Below, piece after piece: positions 29,623 to 38,099 of a stretch of DNA of 64,000 bases (position 1 is its first letter; each line of letters opens with the position of its first letter). Made by a program: the position numbers and the translations under genes. Under the pieces are notes generated by a model. That model was not told the DNA's origin. It was given only the letters and a program-made list of their open reading frames with translations, and did no database searches. The stretch lies in assembly GCF_000172635.2 (NCBI RefSeq), contig NC_018632.1:3348001-3412000 (forward strand), in the 5' to 3' direction. Source of the stretch: Alteromonas macleodii ATCC 27126. Its GTDB lineage: Bacteria > Pseudomonadota > Gammaproteobacteria > Enterobacterales > Alteromonadaceae.

Positions 29623-31271
29623 ATGAGTGTTTTAACTTCTCTTCCTGAATGGAAAAAGCTGTCTGAACATGCTGCAACGGTAAAAGATGCGCACATGCGC
29701 AACTGGTTTGCACAAGATGCAAATCGAGCGGACAAGATGCAACTTGAAGCCTGCGGTATTTTTCTTGATTACTCAAAAAACCGTGTAAATGATGAAGCGC
29801 TTAAAGGACTATTCGACCTTGCCCGAGCGTGCAAACTAGAAACCCTTCGCGACGCGATGTTTTCTGGTGAGCAGATTAACTCAACAGAAGGTCGCGCTGT
29901 GCTTCACACCGCACTTCGTAATTTCTCAGACCGTAAAGTACTGGTAGATGGCGAAGACGTAATGCCTGAAGTGCATGCTACGCTTGCAAAAATTGAAGCG
30001 TTTACCGCATCGGTTCACAGCGGTGAACACAAAGGTTATACCGGCAAGCCTATCAAGCACATTGTGGCAATTGGTATTGGTGGTTCGTTCCTTGGTCCTA
30101 AGATTATGACCGAGGCACTTAAGCCGCATACCGTTGATGCCGTGAAAGTTCACTTTGTTGCCAACGTTGATGGTTGCCACATTCACGATGTGCTATCTAG
30201 CGTAGATTTTGAAGAAACTTTGGTGGTCATGTCATCAAAGTCGTTCTCTACCCAAGAGACGCTTCAAAATACACTTACGGCTAAAGACTGGTTCTTAAAG
30301 TCTGGCGGTACACAAGAAGATATTGCTAAACACTTTGTAGCCGTGTCTTCAAACGTTAAAGCAGCCACCGAGTTTGGTATTAGCGCCGACAATATTTTCC
30401 CTATGTGGGATTGGGTTGGCGGTCGTTACTCACTGTGGTCTGCCATTGGCCTGCCTATCTCGCTAGCCCTTGGGTTTGAAACTTCAAAGGTTTACTTGAA
30501 GGTGCGTTTGACATGGACACCCATTTCACAACCGCACCTCTAGAAGAAAACATGCCGGTTCTACTTGCACTGCTAGGTGTGTGGTATAGAAACTTCTTCG
30601 ACGCACAATCACACGTTTTATTACCTTACTATCACTATCTTCGTGGCTTACCAGCTTACGTACAGCAGTTAGATATGGAAAGTAATGGTAAAGAAGTGAC
30701 GCAAGAAGGTGAGAACGTAAACTACCCTACTGGCCCAATTATTTGGGGCAGTGAAGGTACAAACGGCCAGCATAGCTTCCACCAGCTTATTCACCAAGGT
30801 TCTGGCGTTATCCCGGCAGACTTCATGTTGCCGCTTAACGTCCCTAATCAAGACGACACGCATCATGCCATGCTTGCTTCTAACTGTTTTGGTCAAACCC
30901 AGGCGCTAATGCAGGGTAAAACCTTTGAAGAGTGTTATGCAGACCTTGACGGTAAAGGCCTAGACGACACTGAACGCAAACGCTTGGCCGCTCATAAAAC
31001 CATGCCTGGCAACAAGCCTAGCAATACTTTCTTGTTTGATAGCCTTACGCCTAAAACACTTGGCGCGCTGGTTGCTATGTATGAACATAAGGTATTCGTT
31101 CAGGGTGTTATCTGGAACCTTAACTCATTCGACCAATGGGGCGTAGAGTTAGGTAAAGTACTAGGAAACCAAGTGCTTGCAGGCATTCAAGGCGAGGCAG
31201 ACAAAGATAATTTCGACGCTTCAACACAACAATTGATTGCCAAATTCAGAGCAGCGAATGCACCAAAATAA
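29623..31271 (+). pseudogene. pgi: glucose-6-phosphate isomerase, interrupted by a 1-base frameshift
   Basis: Pgi interconverts glucose-6-P and fructose-6-P. Two frames cover the gene: 29623-30543 gives the N-terminal ~287 residues correctly (IGIGGSFLGPKIMTEAL, MSSKSFSTQETLQNT) and the frame after 30483 gives the C-terminal half ([24 protein letters not shown] onward in parts, [15 protein letters not shown]). They join if one T is added to GAAACTTCAAAGG near 30483-30485, giving [16 protein letters not shown] as in other Pgi proteins. As written, the first frame ends after 19 aberrant residues, before the C-terminal active-site part. This is either a true inactivating mutation or a base-call error in a T-run. 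All other motifs are intact, and a terminator follows. Confidence 0.85.
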
Positions 31272-31320
31272 GGAATGCGAGGTGATTTAAAATCACCCAA
31301 TTGGTGCAAATAACAAACTG

Positions 31321-31354
31321 AACGGCTAGCTTTTTCGGAAGCTAGCCGTTTTTT
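31321..31354 (+). terminator. intrinsic terminator of the tal-pgi operon
   Basis: AACGGCTAGCTT (31321-31332) pairs with AAGCTAGCCGTT (31339-31350), then TTTT. A perfect 17-base palindromic hairpin GGTGATTTAAAATCACC lies before it at 31281-31297. Confidence 0.9.
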
Positions 31355-31633
31355 GTTGCGGTTTTCATCGACTATACGACAGACATTTTTGATATCCGTA
31401 ACACTGTACAATTGATTACTAACAAAACAAATAGGATCAATTACATACAGTTATTGTTCACGCTTTAAACACACTGGACATTTCCTTACCGTTGTCATCA
31501 TATCGTCACAATTTGTTAATAAAAGGTAAATTAAACTATTTTATTTTAGTGGCGGCTGTGATACAAAATTGTACAGAGGGAATTAAAAACAAAAACTCTG
31601 TATTAGTTGTAGTGGTATAAAAAGGAGATCCCA

Positions 31634-31810
31634 GTGGATAAATCAGATCTATTTGCCATGTTAGACATCGAAGCAAGCCCAGCAAAAACCAAAAGCAAAA
31701 AACGTAAGTGGAGAGAAATCGAAGCGCTACAAGATCGCTACAAATTAGAAAAAGAACTGGCCGAACTCGACTGTGGTTTCGAGTACGAGCTAGAGACACT
31801 GGAAAGATAA
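31634..31810 (+). CDS. DUF3545 family small protein
   Basis: 58-aa protein with a GTG start, supported by AAGGAGAT just upstream. The sequence begins (M)DKSDLFAMLDIEA, continues with a basic stretch KTKSKKRKWREIEAL and ends in an acidic helix LEKELAELDCGFEYELETL. This matches the small, highly charged DUF3545 proteins of marine gammaproteobacteria; function unknown. The predicted structure is largely helical. It has its own terminator at 31815 and stands alone in the pgi-ung interval; the flank 31355-31633 shows only AT-rich promoter-like sequence. Confidence 0.82.
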   Translation: MDKSDLFAMLDIEASPAKTKSKKRKWREIEALQDRYKLEKELAELDCGFEYELETLER

Positions 31811-31814
31811 AACG

Positions 31815-31845
31815 AAGGCCGCCTGTTAAACAGGCGGCCTTTTTA
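31815..31845 (+). terminator. intrinsic terminator of the DUF3545 gene
   Basis: AAGGCCGCCTG (31815-31825) pairs with CAGGCGGCCTT (31831-31841), followed by a T-run, 4 bp after the stop codon. Confidence 0.92.
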
Positions 31846-32069
31846 CTTTCTAGCGTGCTGTAAATGCTTCACTTGCAAGCATGGTGTCTCTTCGCTGGCT
31901 CTATGTAATAGCGTAATAGCTAAGGAATATGCTCTGTGCCTAATTGCGGCCAGACCGCATAACATGGTCTCATAGCTATTTAGGCATTTATCTAGTGAGC
32001 TAGCTATTGATAGGGCGCTGAATGGGGCAATCACACTTGCTGTGTGGCTAGCTGCTGTTTCTGCCAGTA

Positions 32070-32741
32070 CTATACCTGCCAATTAATGGGTTCTTTGCCC
32101 TTAGCAATAAGGTATTCGTTTGTTTGGCTGAAGTGTTTGCAACCTAAAAAGCCTCTGTGTGCTGAGAGTGGCGACGGATGAGGCGCATGTAAAACGTGGT
32201 GTTTTTCACGGTTAATGTGCTTACCTTTCTTTTGCGCATGGCTACCCCACAGAAGAAACACAACGTTTTGGCAGTGCTCATTGACCACATCGATAACCTT
32301 ATCGGTGAAGGTTTCCCATCCCCATTTCGCGTGACTATGTGCTTTGCCCTGCTCAACGGTCAATACAGTATTAAGTAGCAATACCCCTTGCTCCGCCCAC
32401 GACGTCAGCGTGCCGTGATTAGGCTCAGTGAAACCTTCAATATCAGACAACAGCTCTTTGTACATATTTTTAAGCGATGGCGGTGTTTTAACGCCAGCTT
32501 TTACTGAAAAACAAAGTCCATGGGCTTGATTAGGACCGTGGTACGGATCTTGACCTAAGATCACGACTTTTACTTCGTCTAGCGGCGTGTATTTAAGCGC
32601 ATTGAATACGTCAGACTGAGGCGGGTAGATAACGCTTCCCGCTTCACGAGCGTGCTTCACGCGCTCAAGCAACGTAACAAAATAGTCTTTTTGCTTTTCA
32701 TCACCAAGCGCGCTTTGCCATGTTGTAGCCGAGGGTGTCAT
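32070..32741 (-). CDS. ung: uracil-DNA glycosylase, family 1
   Basis: 223 aa, the usual size. It removes uracil from DNA to start base-excision repair. The catalytic motif [18 protein letters not shown] and the C-terminal [11 protein letters not shown] are both complete. Its ATG overlaps the thrC stop (TAATG, one shared base), so it is translationally coupled to threonine synthase and probably the last gene of the thr transcription unit. No strong terminator is seen directly after the stop. Confidence 0.97.
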   Translation of the reverse strand: MTPSATTWQSALGDEKQKDYFVTLLERVKHAREAGSVIYPPQSDVFNALKYTPLDEVKVVILGQDPYHGPNQAHGLCFSVKAGVKTPPSLKNMYKELLSDIEGFTEPNHGTLTSWAEQGVLLLNTVLTVEQGKAHSHAKWGWETFTDKVIDVVNEHCQNVVFLLWGSHAQKKGKHINREKHHVLHAPHPSPLSAHRGFLGCKHFSQTNEYLIAKGKEPINWQV

Positions 32742-34024
32742 TACTTAAGCAAATCCATCATATGCTGCTTAAGTGCATCGTAAGACGCTGGCAAGTCTAC
32801 CGCTAAGCTGTCTTCGCCTGCTACATCGGCCAACGCTTTCGGTAAGCTGATTGGATTACCTAGCACGTTTTCAACGGTTTCTCTGAACTTAGCCGGGTGC
32901 GCTGTTCCTAAGAACAAACCAATTTCGCCGTCTTCTAAGTCATGACTTACTGCGCGATAGGCAATCGCGGCATGTGGCTCGCTGGTATAGCCTTGTTGCG
33001 CTAATTGACGCATAGCAAGCTGCGTATATTCTTCGTCAACCATCTCACCTTTAAGACACGCTTTGTCGATATAGCCACGCTCAATAAGCGCCTCTATTCG
33101 CGGCCAGTTATTAGGCTGACTCACATCCATTGCGTTAGACATGGTCGCAACCGTCGCCTTAGGTTCCCACTCGCCGGTTTTAAGGTATCGAGGTACCGTG
33201 TCGTTTAAGTTAGTTGCTGCGATAAAACGCTTTATAGGTAAACCTAACGATTTAGCAATCATGCCAGCCGTAAGGTTACCAAAGTTACCACTAGGTACTG
33301 AAATAACGAGTTGGTCTCGTTTCTCTTTTGGCAACTGACTTACTGCTTCAAAGTAATAGCAAACCTGCGCTAGTAAACGGCTGATGTTGATTGAGTTTGC
33401 TGAGTTCAGGTGAAGGCCTTCACGTACGTCAGGGTCGTCAAACGCGGTTTTTACTAGTGATTGGCATGCGTCAAAGTCTGACTCAACAGCAACGGTATGA
33501 ATATTACCGCCTAGCGTAGTGAATAGCTTTTCCTGCAGCGAGCTAATCTTGCCCTTTGGAAACAAAATAACCACGTTGATATTGTCGATGCCGTGAAATG
33601 CATGTGCAACCGCTGCGCCGGTATCACCTGAAGTCGCTGTTAGAATGGTAACTGGCTTCCCTTCGCTAATACGCGACAGGGTTTGCGCCATAAAGCGGCC
33701 GCCAAAATCTTTAAACGCCAGCGTTGGACCATGGAAAAGCTCTAAGCAGTATACGTTATCGTTGACCTGCTCAACTGGTGCACCAAAAGCAAATGCGGTC
33801 TGAACAATTTCTTCTAGCTCGCCATTATTCAGCTCATCGCCGATAAGGGCGCGAAGTACTTCAATACTGCGCTCTACAAATGGCTTTTCCAACAATTCGT
33901 CAATATTGTCTAGGGTAGGAATATGCTCTGGGAAATAAAGCCCTTGGTTTTTACCTAAGCCCCGCTTAACGGCTTCAGCAAAATTTGCTGTGTCCGATGA
34001 ATCTTTTAAATTTACCAATTCCAC
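32741..34024 (-). CDS. thrC: threonine synthase
   Basis: 427-aa PLP enzyme converting O-phosphohomoserine to threonine, the last step of the pathway. The PLP lysine lies in [34 protein letters not shown] and [13 protein letters not shown] follow. The length agrees with E. coli ThrC (428). It lies 118 bp after thrB; that spacer is filled by degenerate tandem repeats (34069-34159). ung overlaps its stop codon. Confidence 0.97.
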   Translation of the reverse strand: MELVNLKDSSDTANFAEAVKRGLGKNQGLYFPEHIPTLDNIDELLEKPFVERSIEVLRALIGDELNNGELEEIVQTAFAFGAPVEQVNDNVYCLELFHGPTLAFKDFGGRFMAQTLSRISEGKPVTILTATSGDTGAAVAHAFHGIDNINVVILFPKGKISSLQEKLFTTLGGNIHTVAVESDFDACQSLVKTAFDDPDVREGLHLNSANSINISRLLAQVCYYFEAVSQLPKEKRDQLVISVPSGNFGNLTAGMIAKSLGLPIKRFIAATNLNDTVPRYLKTGEWEPKATVATMSNAMDVSQPNNWPRIEALIERGYIDKACLKGEMVDEEYTQLAMRQLAQQGYTSEPHAAIAYRAVSHDLEDGEIGLFLGTAHPAKFRETVENVLGNPISLPKALADVAGEDSLAVDLPASYDALKQHMMDLLK

Positions 34025-34068
34025 TTGCTGTTACCTTTTTATGTGGGCAAGTACTCTGCCCTTTTAAT

Positions 34069-34159
34069 CTTTTAAAAAATTATTGTGCTTTTAGGAAATC
34101 ATTTGCCTTTAAGAAACCATGTACCTTAAAAAGCTATGTACCTTAAGAAACAATGGTGC
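34069..34159. repeat. five degenerate 17-19 bp tandem repeats across the thrB 3' end
   Basis: Plus-strand units: CTTTTAAAAAATTATTGTG (34069-34087), CTTTTAGGAAATCATTTGC (34088-34106), CTTTAAGAAACCATGTAC (34107-34124), CTTAAAAAGCTATGTAC (34125-34141) and CTTAAGAAACAATGGTGC (34142-34159). The last unit contains the thrB stop codon and final codons, so the array looks like successive duplication of the gene end into the thrB-thrC spacer, with divergence growing with distance. Confidence 0.75.
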
Positions 34160-35087
34160 CTTGGCTTGGTATTTGGCACACATGGCTAAAGCCATCTTCA
34201 TTTTGAATGTAGTTCTCTGTTAAATAGGCGGCGACTTTTTCCGCCTGCGCTTTACTTGGACACACGGCAAAAACCGTAGGTCCCGAGCCAGAAATACCAA
34301 AAGCGAGCGCACCCGCTTGCTCACTAAACGCACGAGCGTCATCAAAGCCAGGCAGTAGCGATTTTCTGTAAGGTTCGGCTATGACATCGTTCATTACCGA
34401 TGCTGCCAAATCAAAGTTACCTACATGTAAGGCGTGTACAAACACACCTAGCTGTCGACCAAAGGTTAGTGCCGTCGCCATTTCCACCTGTTTAGGCAAG
34501 ATATCGCGAGCAGCCGCCGTTGATACGCTAATGCCTGAATAACAAACGGCATAGTACCATTCGTCGTTTAACGGCAACGACAGCGTGACAGGCGCATCGC
34601 TACCTGTCATTAACGTCATACCACCTAAGTAACAGGGAGCAACATTATCATAGTGAATACTACCGCTTATTTGGCCTTCTAATTCGCCCATCATTATAAG
34701 TAGAGTATCTTCATCGAACGGGGTGTCGAAGTAAGCATTTAGCGCTGCAAACGCTGCCACTATAGAGCTTGCGCTTGAACCCAACCCGCTGCCTATTGGA
34801 AGGTTTTTATGAAGCGTAAGCGCAACAGGAGAGGTTGTTTTTCCAGCCTTTTCCATTTGCTCACAGAAATAGTGATAGCACTTGGTTACAATATTACTGT
34901 CTGCATCGCCCGGGAGTTTGTGAGCAAAGCGCCCCACCGTTTCTAGTGAAAATGACTCAGCCGCCTTTATTTCAACTTCATCACCTAGCTTAGTGCCATC
35001 AACGGGCGCAAGCGCTGCGCCCAGTACGTCAAAGCCTAAGCTCACATTTCCAATTGATGCCGGCGCGAAGGCCGTGAATGCTTTCAT
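34143..35087 (-). CDS. thrB: homoserine kinase
   Basis: 314-aa GHMP-family kinase that phosphorylates homoserine. The ATP loop PIGSGLGSSASSIVAAFAAL is intact, as are the N-terminal ASIGNVSLGFDVLG and C-terminal FGISGSGPTVFAV. It lies 170 bp downstream of thrA, a longer spacer than in E. coli. Its 3' end is the seed of the tandem repeat at 34069-34159. Confidence 0.97.
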   Translation of the reverse strand: MKAFTAFAPASIGNVSLGFDVLGAALAPVDGTKLGDEVEIKAAESFSLETVGRFAHKLPGDADSNIVTKCYHYFCEQMEKAGKTTSPVALTLHKNLPIGSGLGSSASSIVAAFAALNAYFDTPFDEDTLLIMMGELEGQISGSIHYDNVAPCYLGGMTLMTGSDAPVTLSLPLNDEWYYAVCYSGISVSTAAARDILPKQVEMATALTFGRQLGVFVHALHVGNFDLAASVMNDVIAEPYRKSLLPGFDDARAFSEQAGALAFGISGSGPTVFAVCPSKAQAEKVAAYLTENYIQNEDGFSHVCQIPSQGTIVS

Positions 35088-35257
35088 ATTATTACTCTTA
35101 CTTCGCTTGTGGCGTGCTCTTTATATTAGCGCTTCAAATTAGCTCAATAAATTAGCGCTTTAAATCGATGCCACAACATTACTGGCCTAAGTCACACCTT
35201 CGAATATCTTACTTTAGCCGCCTATCTACGCTAAGCAAGCTAAGCGTTATTTAGCCC

Positions 35258-37723
35258 TTAGTGCGCCATTTGCTTCCACGGCATAGTACGCAGAATGTCA
35301 GCAAACACCCCTGCTGCTGTTACCGTACCACCTGCTCCATATCCTCTAATTACATAAGGGATTGGGCTATAGTAGTCACTGTTAATCGCCAGCGCGTTTT
35401 CACCGTCTTTTACCTGCGAAAGAGGGTTACTTGCCGGTACAGCCTGAATGCTTACTTTGCATTTTCCGTCTTCAATGCTGCCGATATAACGAAGTACTTT
35501 ACCTTCTGCTTTAGCCGCTTCAACCTTTTCACCAAACGACGCATCTAACTCTGGCAGCTGCTGCATAAACTCGTCAATTGAACAGTCTTCAGCAAAGCCT
35601 TCTGGCAGTACAGACTCAATTTCAATGTCAGATAGTTCTAACGCTAAATCAGCTTCACGAGCCATGATAAGCAGCTTGCGCGCTACGTCCATGCCGCTTA
35701 AGTCATCGCGCGGATCAGGCTCTGTGAAACCGTTGTCTTTGGCTGTTTGTGTCGCTTGCGACAGGCTCATGCCCTCTTCAAGTTTGCCAAATACATAAGA
35801 CAAACTGCCCGATAGAATTCCTTCAAAGCGGTGTAAGGTGTCGCCGGCGCTGAATAGCTTTTGCAAGTTATCAATAACCGGTAGCCCTGCGCCGACAGTG
35901 GTTTCGTAAAGGTACTGACGATTTGTCGATTGCGCGGTCTTGCGAAGCTTACGGTAGTAAGACATTGCGCTCGTGTTCGCCTTTTTATTTGGCGTTACCA
36001 CGTGAAAACCGCTTTCCATCATATCTACATATTGCTGTGCAATCGCTTCGTGACTAGTACAGTCAACAATCACCGGGTTTACCAGACTATTGTCGTTAGC
36101 AAACTGATGCAGGCGTTCAACGCTTAATCCTTCGCTTGCCGATTCAAGTGCCGCTTTCCAGTCACCGCTTAAATCAATACCTTGGCTGTTTAACAGCAGC
36201 TTACGGCTATTTGCAATACCATAAACTCGCAGCTGCACGTTGCGTTTTAACAACGCAGGCTGTTGTTTTTCAATTTGACCTAGCAGTTCGGTTCCCACAT
36301 TGCCACACCCTACTAGGAACACGTCGATGGTATGGCGGTCAGAGAAAAAATTCTGATGAATGACTTTTACTGCTTTCTTAGCACGCTTACTTTCAATTAC
36401 CGTTGAAATAGAGCGCTCTGAAGAGCCTTGAGCAATGGCTACGTTGTTTACGCGCGCTTGGGCAAGCGAGTTAAAGAAACGCGCAGCCAACCCTTTGGTT
36501 TGACGCATACCGTCACCAACCAAAGTAACAATGGCTAGGTCATGACGCACTTCAATAGGATCTAGCAATTGATTTTGAAGCTCTAGCGCGAACGCATCTT
36601 CAAGAAGCGTTAACGCTCGGCTGGCGTCTTTGCTTTGGATACAGAAACTGATTGAGTATTCTGAAGAAGACTGGGTAATAAGGCTTATTGAAATATTGGC
36701 GTTCGACATCACCTCAAACACACGACTTGCCATACCTACCATGCCTTTAAGGCCAGGGCCTGCAACGTTAAACATGGTGACGTTATCAAGCTGTGAAATA
36801 CCTTTAACTGACGTCCACACCTCGCTTTTTTCATTGCTGATTAGCGTACCTGGCGCAGCTGGGTTTAGTGTGTTTCTGATCAAACAAGGGATGTGGTGTT
36901 GGGCAATAGGACCGATAGTTTTCGGATGAAGCACCTTAGCACCGAAATAAGATAGCTCCATCGCTTCTTGATAGGTAAGCTTGTCTAACAGCACTGCCCC
37001 TTCAACTTGATTCGGGTCAGCGTTATAAACACCGTCTACGTCTGTCCAAATTTCACAGCAATTTGCGTCTATACACGCCGCTAAAATGGCCGCTGAATAG
37101 TCTGAGCCGTTACGCCCAAGCGTGACTTTCTCGCCCGCTTCGTTAGCAGCAACAAACCCCGGCATGACAAGAAATTCACTGCCGTCAGTAGGCACATCTG
37201 AAAAGCGGGCTTTACTAAGCGACACATCGGCAATGCTGTCTAGGTAATCGCCTTCGGCCAGCACATACTTAACCGGGTCGATAACGCGATTAGCAATACC
37301 TTTAGCAGATAGCATAGCGCTAAAAAGCGTCACCGAGATGTACTCACCAATACTTAGAATACCGGCAGCGACATTATCAGGTGCAACACCAAGCAGCTTA
37401 ATACCTTCAAGGTGCTGTTTTAATACGGAAAGGTGACTATTAATGAATTCTACCACGCTTGCATGTGCAAACCCGTCGAGTTCTTCGTTTAGGTTGTTGG
37501 CGATGCCGGTAACCGTGTCGTTCAACTTATTGAATAACGGCTGGAAATCTTCACCCGCGGCTGCTTGTTCACATAGTAGTGAAAGCGCGTTCGTTACCCC
37601 CTTTGGGGCAGAGAGTACAACCGCAGCACCGTCGGTTTGGTGGGTCGCCGTGCTAATCTCCATAACGCGCATGTATCGCGGTGCATCGGCTAGAGAAGAA
37701 CCCCCAAACTTTAAGACTTTCAT
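35258..37723 (-). CDS. thrA: bifunctional aspartokinase I / homoserine dehydrogenase I
   Basis: 821 aa, matching E. coli ThrA (820). The N-terminal kinase begins MKVLKFGGSSLADAPRY and runs to ~290. ACT-type regulatory modules follow (MFNVAGPGLKGMVGMASRVF, VTLVGDGMRQTKGLAARFF). The homoserine dehydrogenase half has the NAD(P) motif VFLVGCGNVGTELLGQI (~465) and the catalytic TVGAGLPVI and GILSGSLSYVF region. It catalyses the first and third steps to threonine, with feedback by threonine expected. The start at 37723 is chosen because AAGGAG lies 6 bp upstream. An attenuator with leader peptide lies upstream. Confidence 0.97.
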   Translation of the reverse strand: MKVLKFGGSSLADAPRYMRVMEISTATHQTDGAAVVLSAPKGVTNALSLLCEQAAAGEDFQPLFNKLNDTVTGIANNLNEELDGFAHASVVEFINSHLSVLKQHLEGIKLLGVAPDNVAAGILSIGEYISVTLFSAMLSAKGIANRVIDPVKYVLAEGDYLDSIADVSLSKARFSDVPTDGSEFLVMPGFVAANEAGEKVTLGRNGSDYSAAILAACIDANCCEIWTDVDGVYNADPNQVEGAVLLDKLTYQEAMELSYFGAKVLHPKTIGPIAQHHIPCLIRNTLNPAAPGTLISNEKSEVWTSVKGISQLDNVTMFNVAGPGLKGMVGMASRVFEVMSNANISISLITQSSSEYSISFCIQSKDASRALTLLEDAFALELQNQLLDPIEVRHDLAIVTLVGDGMRQTKGLAARFFNSLAQARVNNVAIAQGSSERSISTVIESKRAKKAVKVIHQNFFSDRHTIDVFLVGCGNVGTELLGQIEKQQPALLKRNVQLRVYGIANSRKLLLNSQGIDLSGDWKAALESASEGLSVERLHQFANDNSLVNPVIVDCTSHEAIAQQYVDMMESGFHVVTPNKKANTSAMSYYRKLRKTAQSTNRQYLYETTVGAGLPVIDNLQKLFSAGDTLHRFEGILSGSLSYVFGKLEEGMSLSQATQTAKDNGFTEPDPRDDLSGMDVARKLLIMAREADLALELSDIEIESVLPEGFAEDCSIDEFMQQLPELDASFGEKVEAAKAEGKVLRYIGSIEDGKCKVSIQAVPASNPLSQVKDGENALAINSDYYSPIPYVIRGYGAGGTVTAAGVFADILRTMPWKQMAH

Positions 37724-37761
37724 ATGCTGCTCCTTAAGGTTACGCATGCTAAAACGTGTGT

Positions 37762-37794
37762 AAAAAAAAGCCCGCTCTGTGTTAGGCGGGCTTT
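37762..37794 (-). terminator. thr operon attenuator terminator
   Basis: On the minus strand AAAGCCCGC (complement of 37786-37794) pairs with GCGGGCTTT (complement of 37767-37775), then a run of eight T. It lies between the leader peptide stop and thrA. A competing GGCGG:CCGCC pairing between the end of the leader coding region and the left arm of this stem could act as antiterminator. Confidence 0.88.
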
Positions 37795-37816
37795 CGTTGT
37801 CTTTTGCTTACTTGCA

Positions 37817-37888
37817 CTAGTCAGCGACCGCCCTTTTTAAGGTGGTAATTAACATAATGGTGGTGCGAGTAAGTAGAATCTTTTTCAT
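37817..37888 (-). CDS. thrL: thr operon leader peptide
   Basis: 23-codon ORF with an ATG start beginning MKKILLTRTTIMLITTL. It holds five threonine codons (positions 7, 9, 10, 15, 16) and three isoleucine codons (4, 11, 14), far above chance. It is followed by the attenuator hairpin and thrA. The logic is that of E. coli thrL: when charged Thr- or Ile-tRNA is scarce the ribosome stalls and the terminator does not form. It is 23 nt upstream of the hairpin base, with thrA beginning ~94 nt after its stop. Confidence 0.88.
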   Translation of the reverse strand: MKKILLTRTTIMLITTLKRAVAD

Positions 37889-37903
37889 ACAAGCAATTTG
37901 CCG

Positions 37904-37963
37904 TATAGACGTCTATATGTCAACCGCAGTTTTCACTACACTGTGTTGCAAAAAGTGCAACAC
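37904..37963. promoter_or_regulatory. thr promoter region with two palindromes
   Basis: TATAGACGTCTATA (37904-37917) is a perfect 14-bp palindrome and directly abuts a minus-strand TTGACA (37923-37918). A second inverted repeat, GTGTTGCA-AAAAG-TGCAACAC, occupies 37943-37963. Both are upstream of thrL. They may be regulator sites in addition to attenuation; no regulator is known to me for them. Confidence 0.45.
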
Positions 37964-38099
37964 TCTTTAACTAATATTTCTTTTTAAGGTACAAATACGA
38001 GTTCAAGCCGTTTCTTTGCTGGCTTACTAGTATTCAAGTAGCTTTAAACAACGACTTATTTCTAAGATCATTCAAACCTAACTCAATCAAAACCTTTCT

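Noticed and set aside
31843..32082. 79-codon minus-strand frame starting at the ung stop codon
   Set aside because: TTG start, no ribosome site, runs into the DUF3545 terminator; looks like a chance frame.
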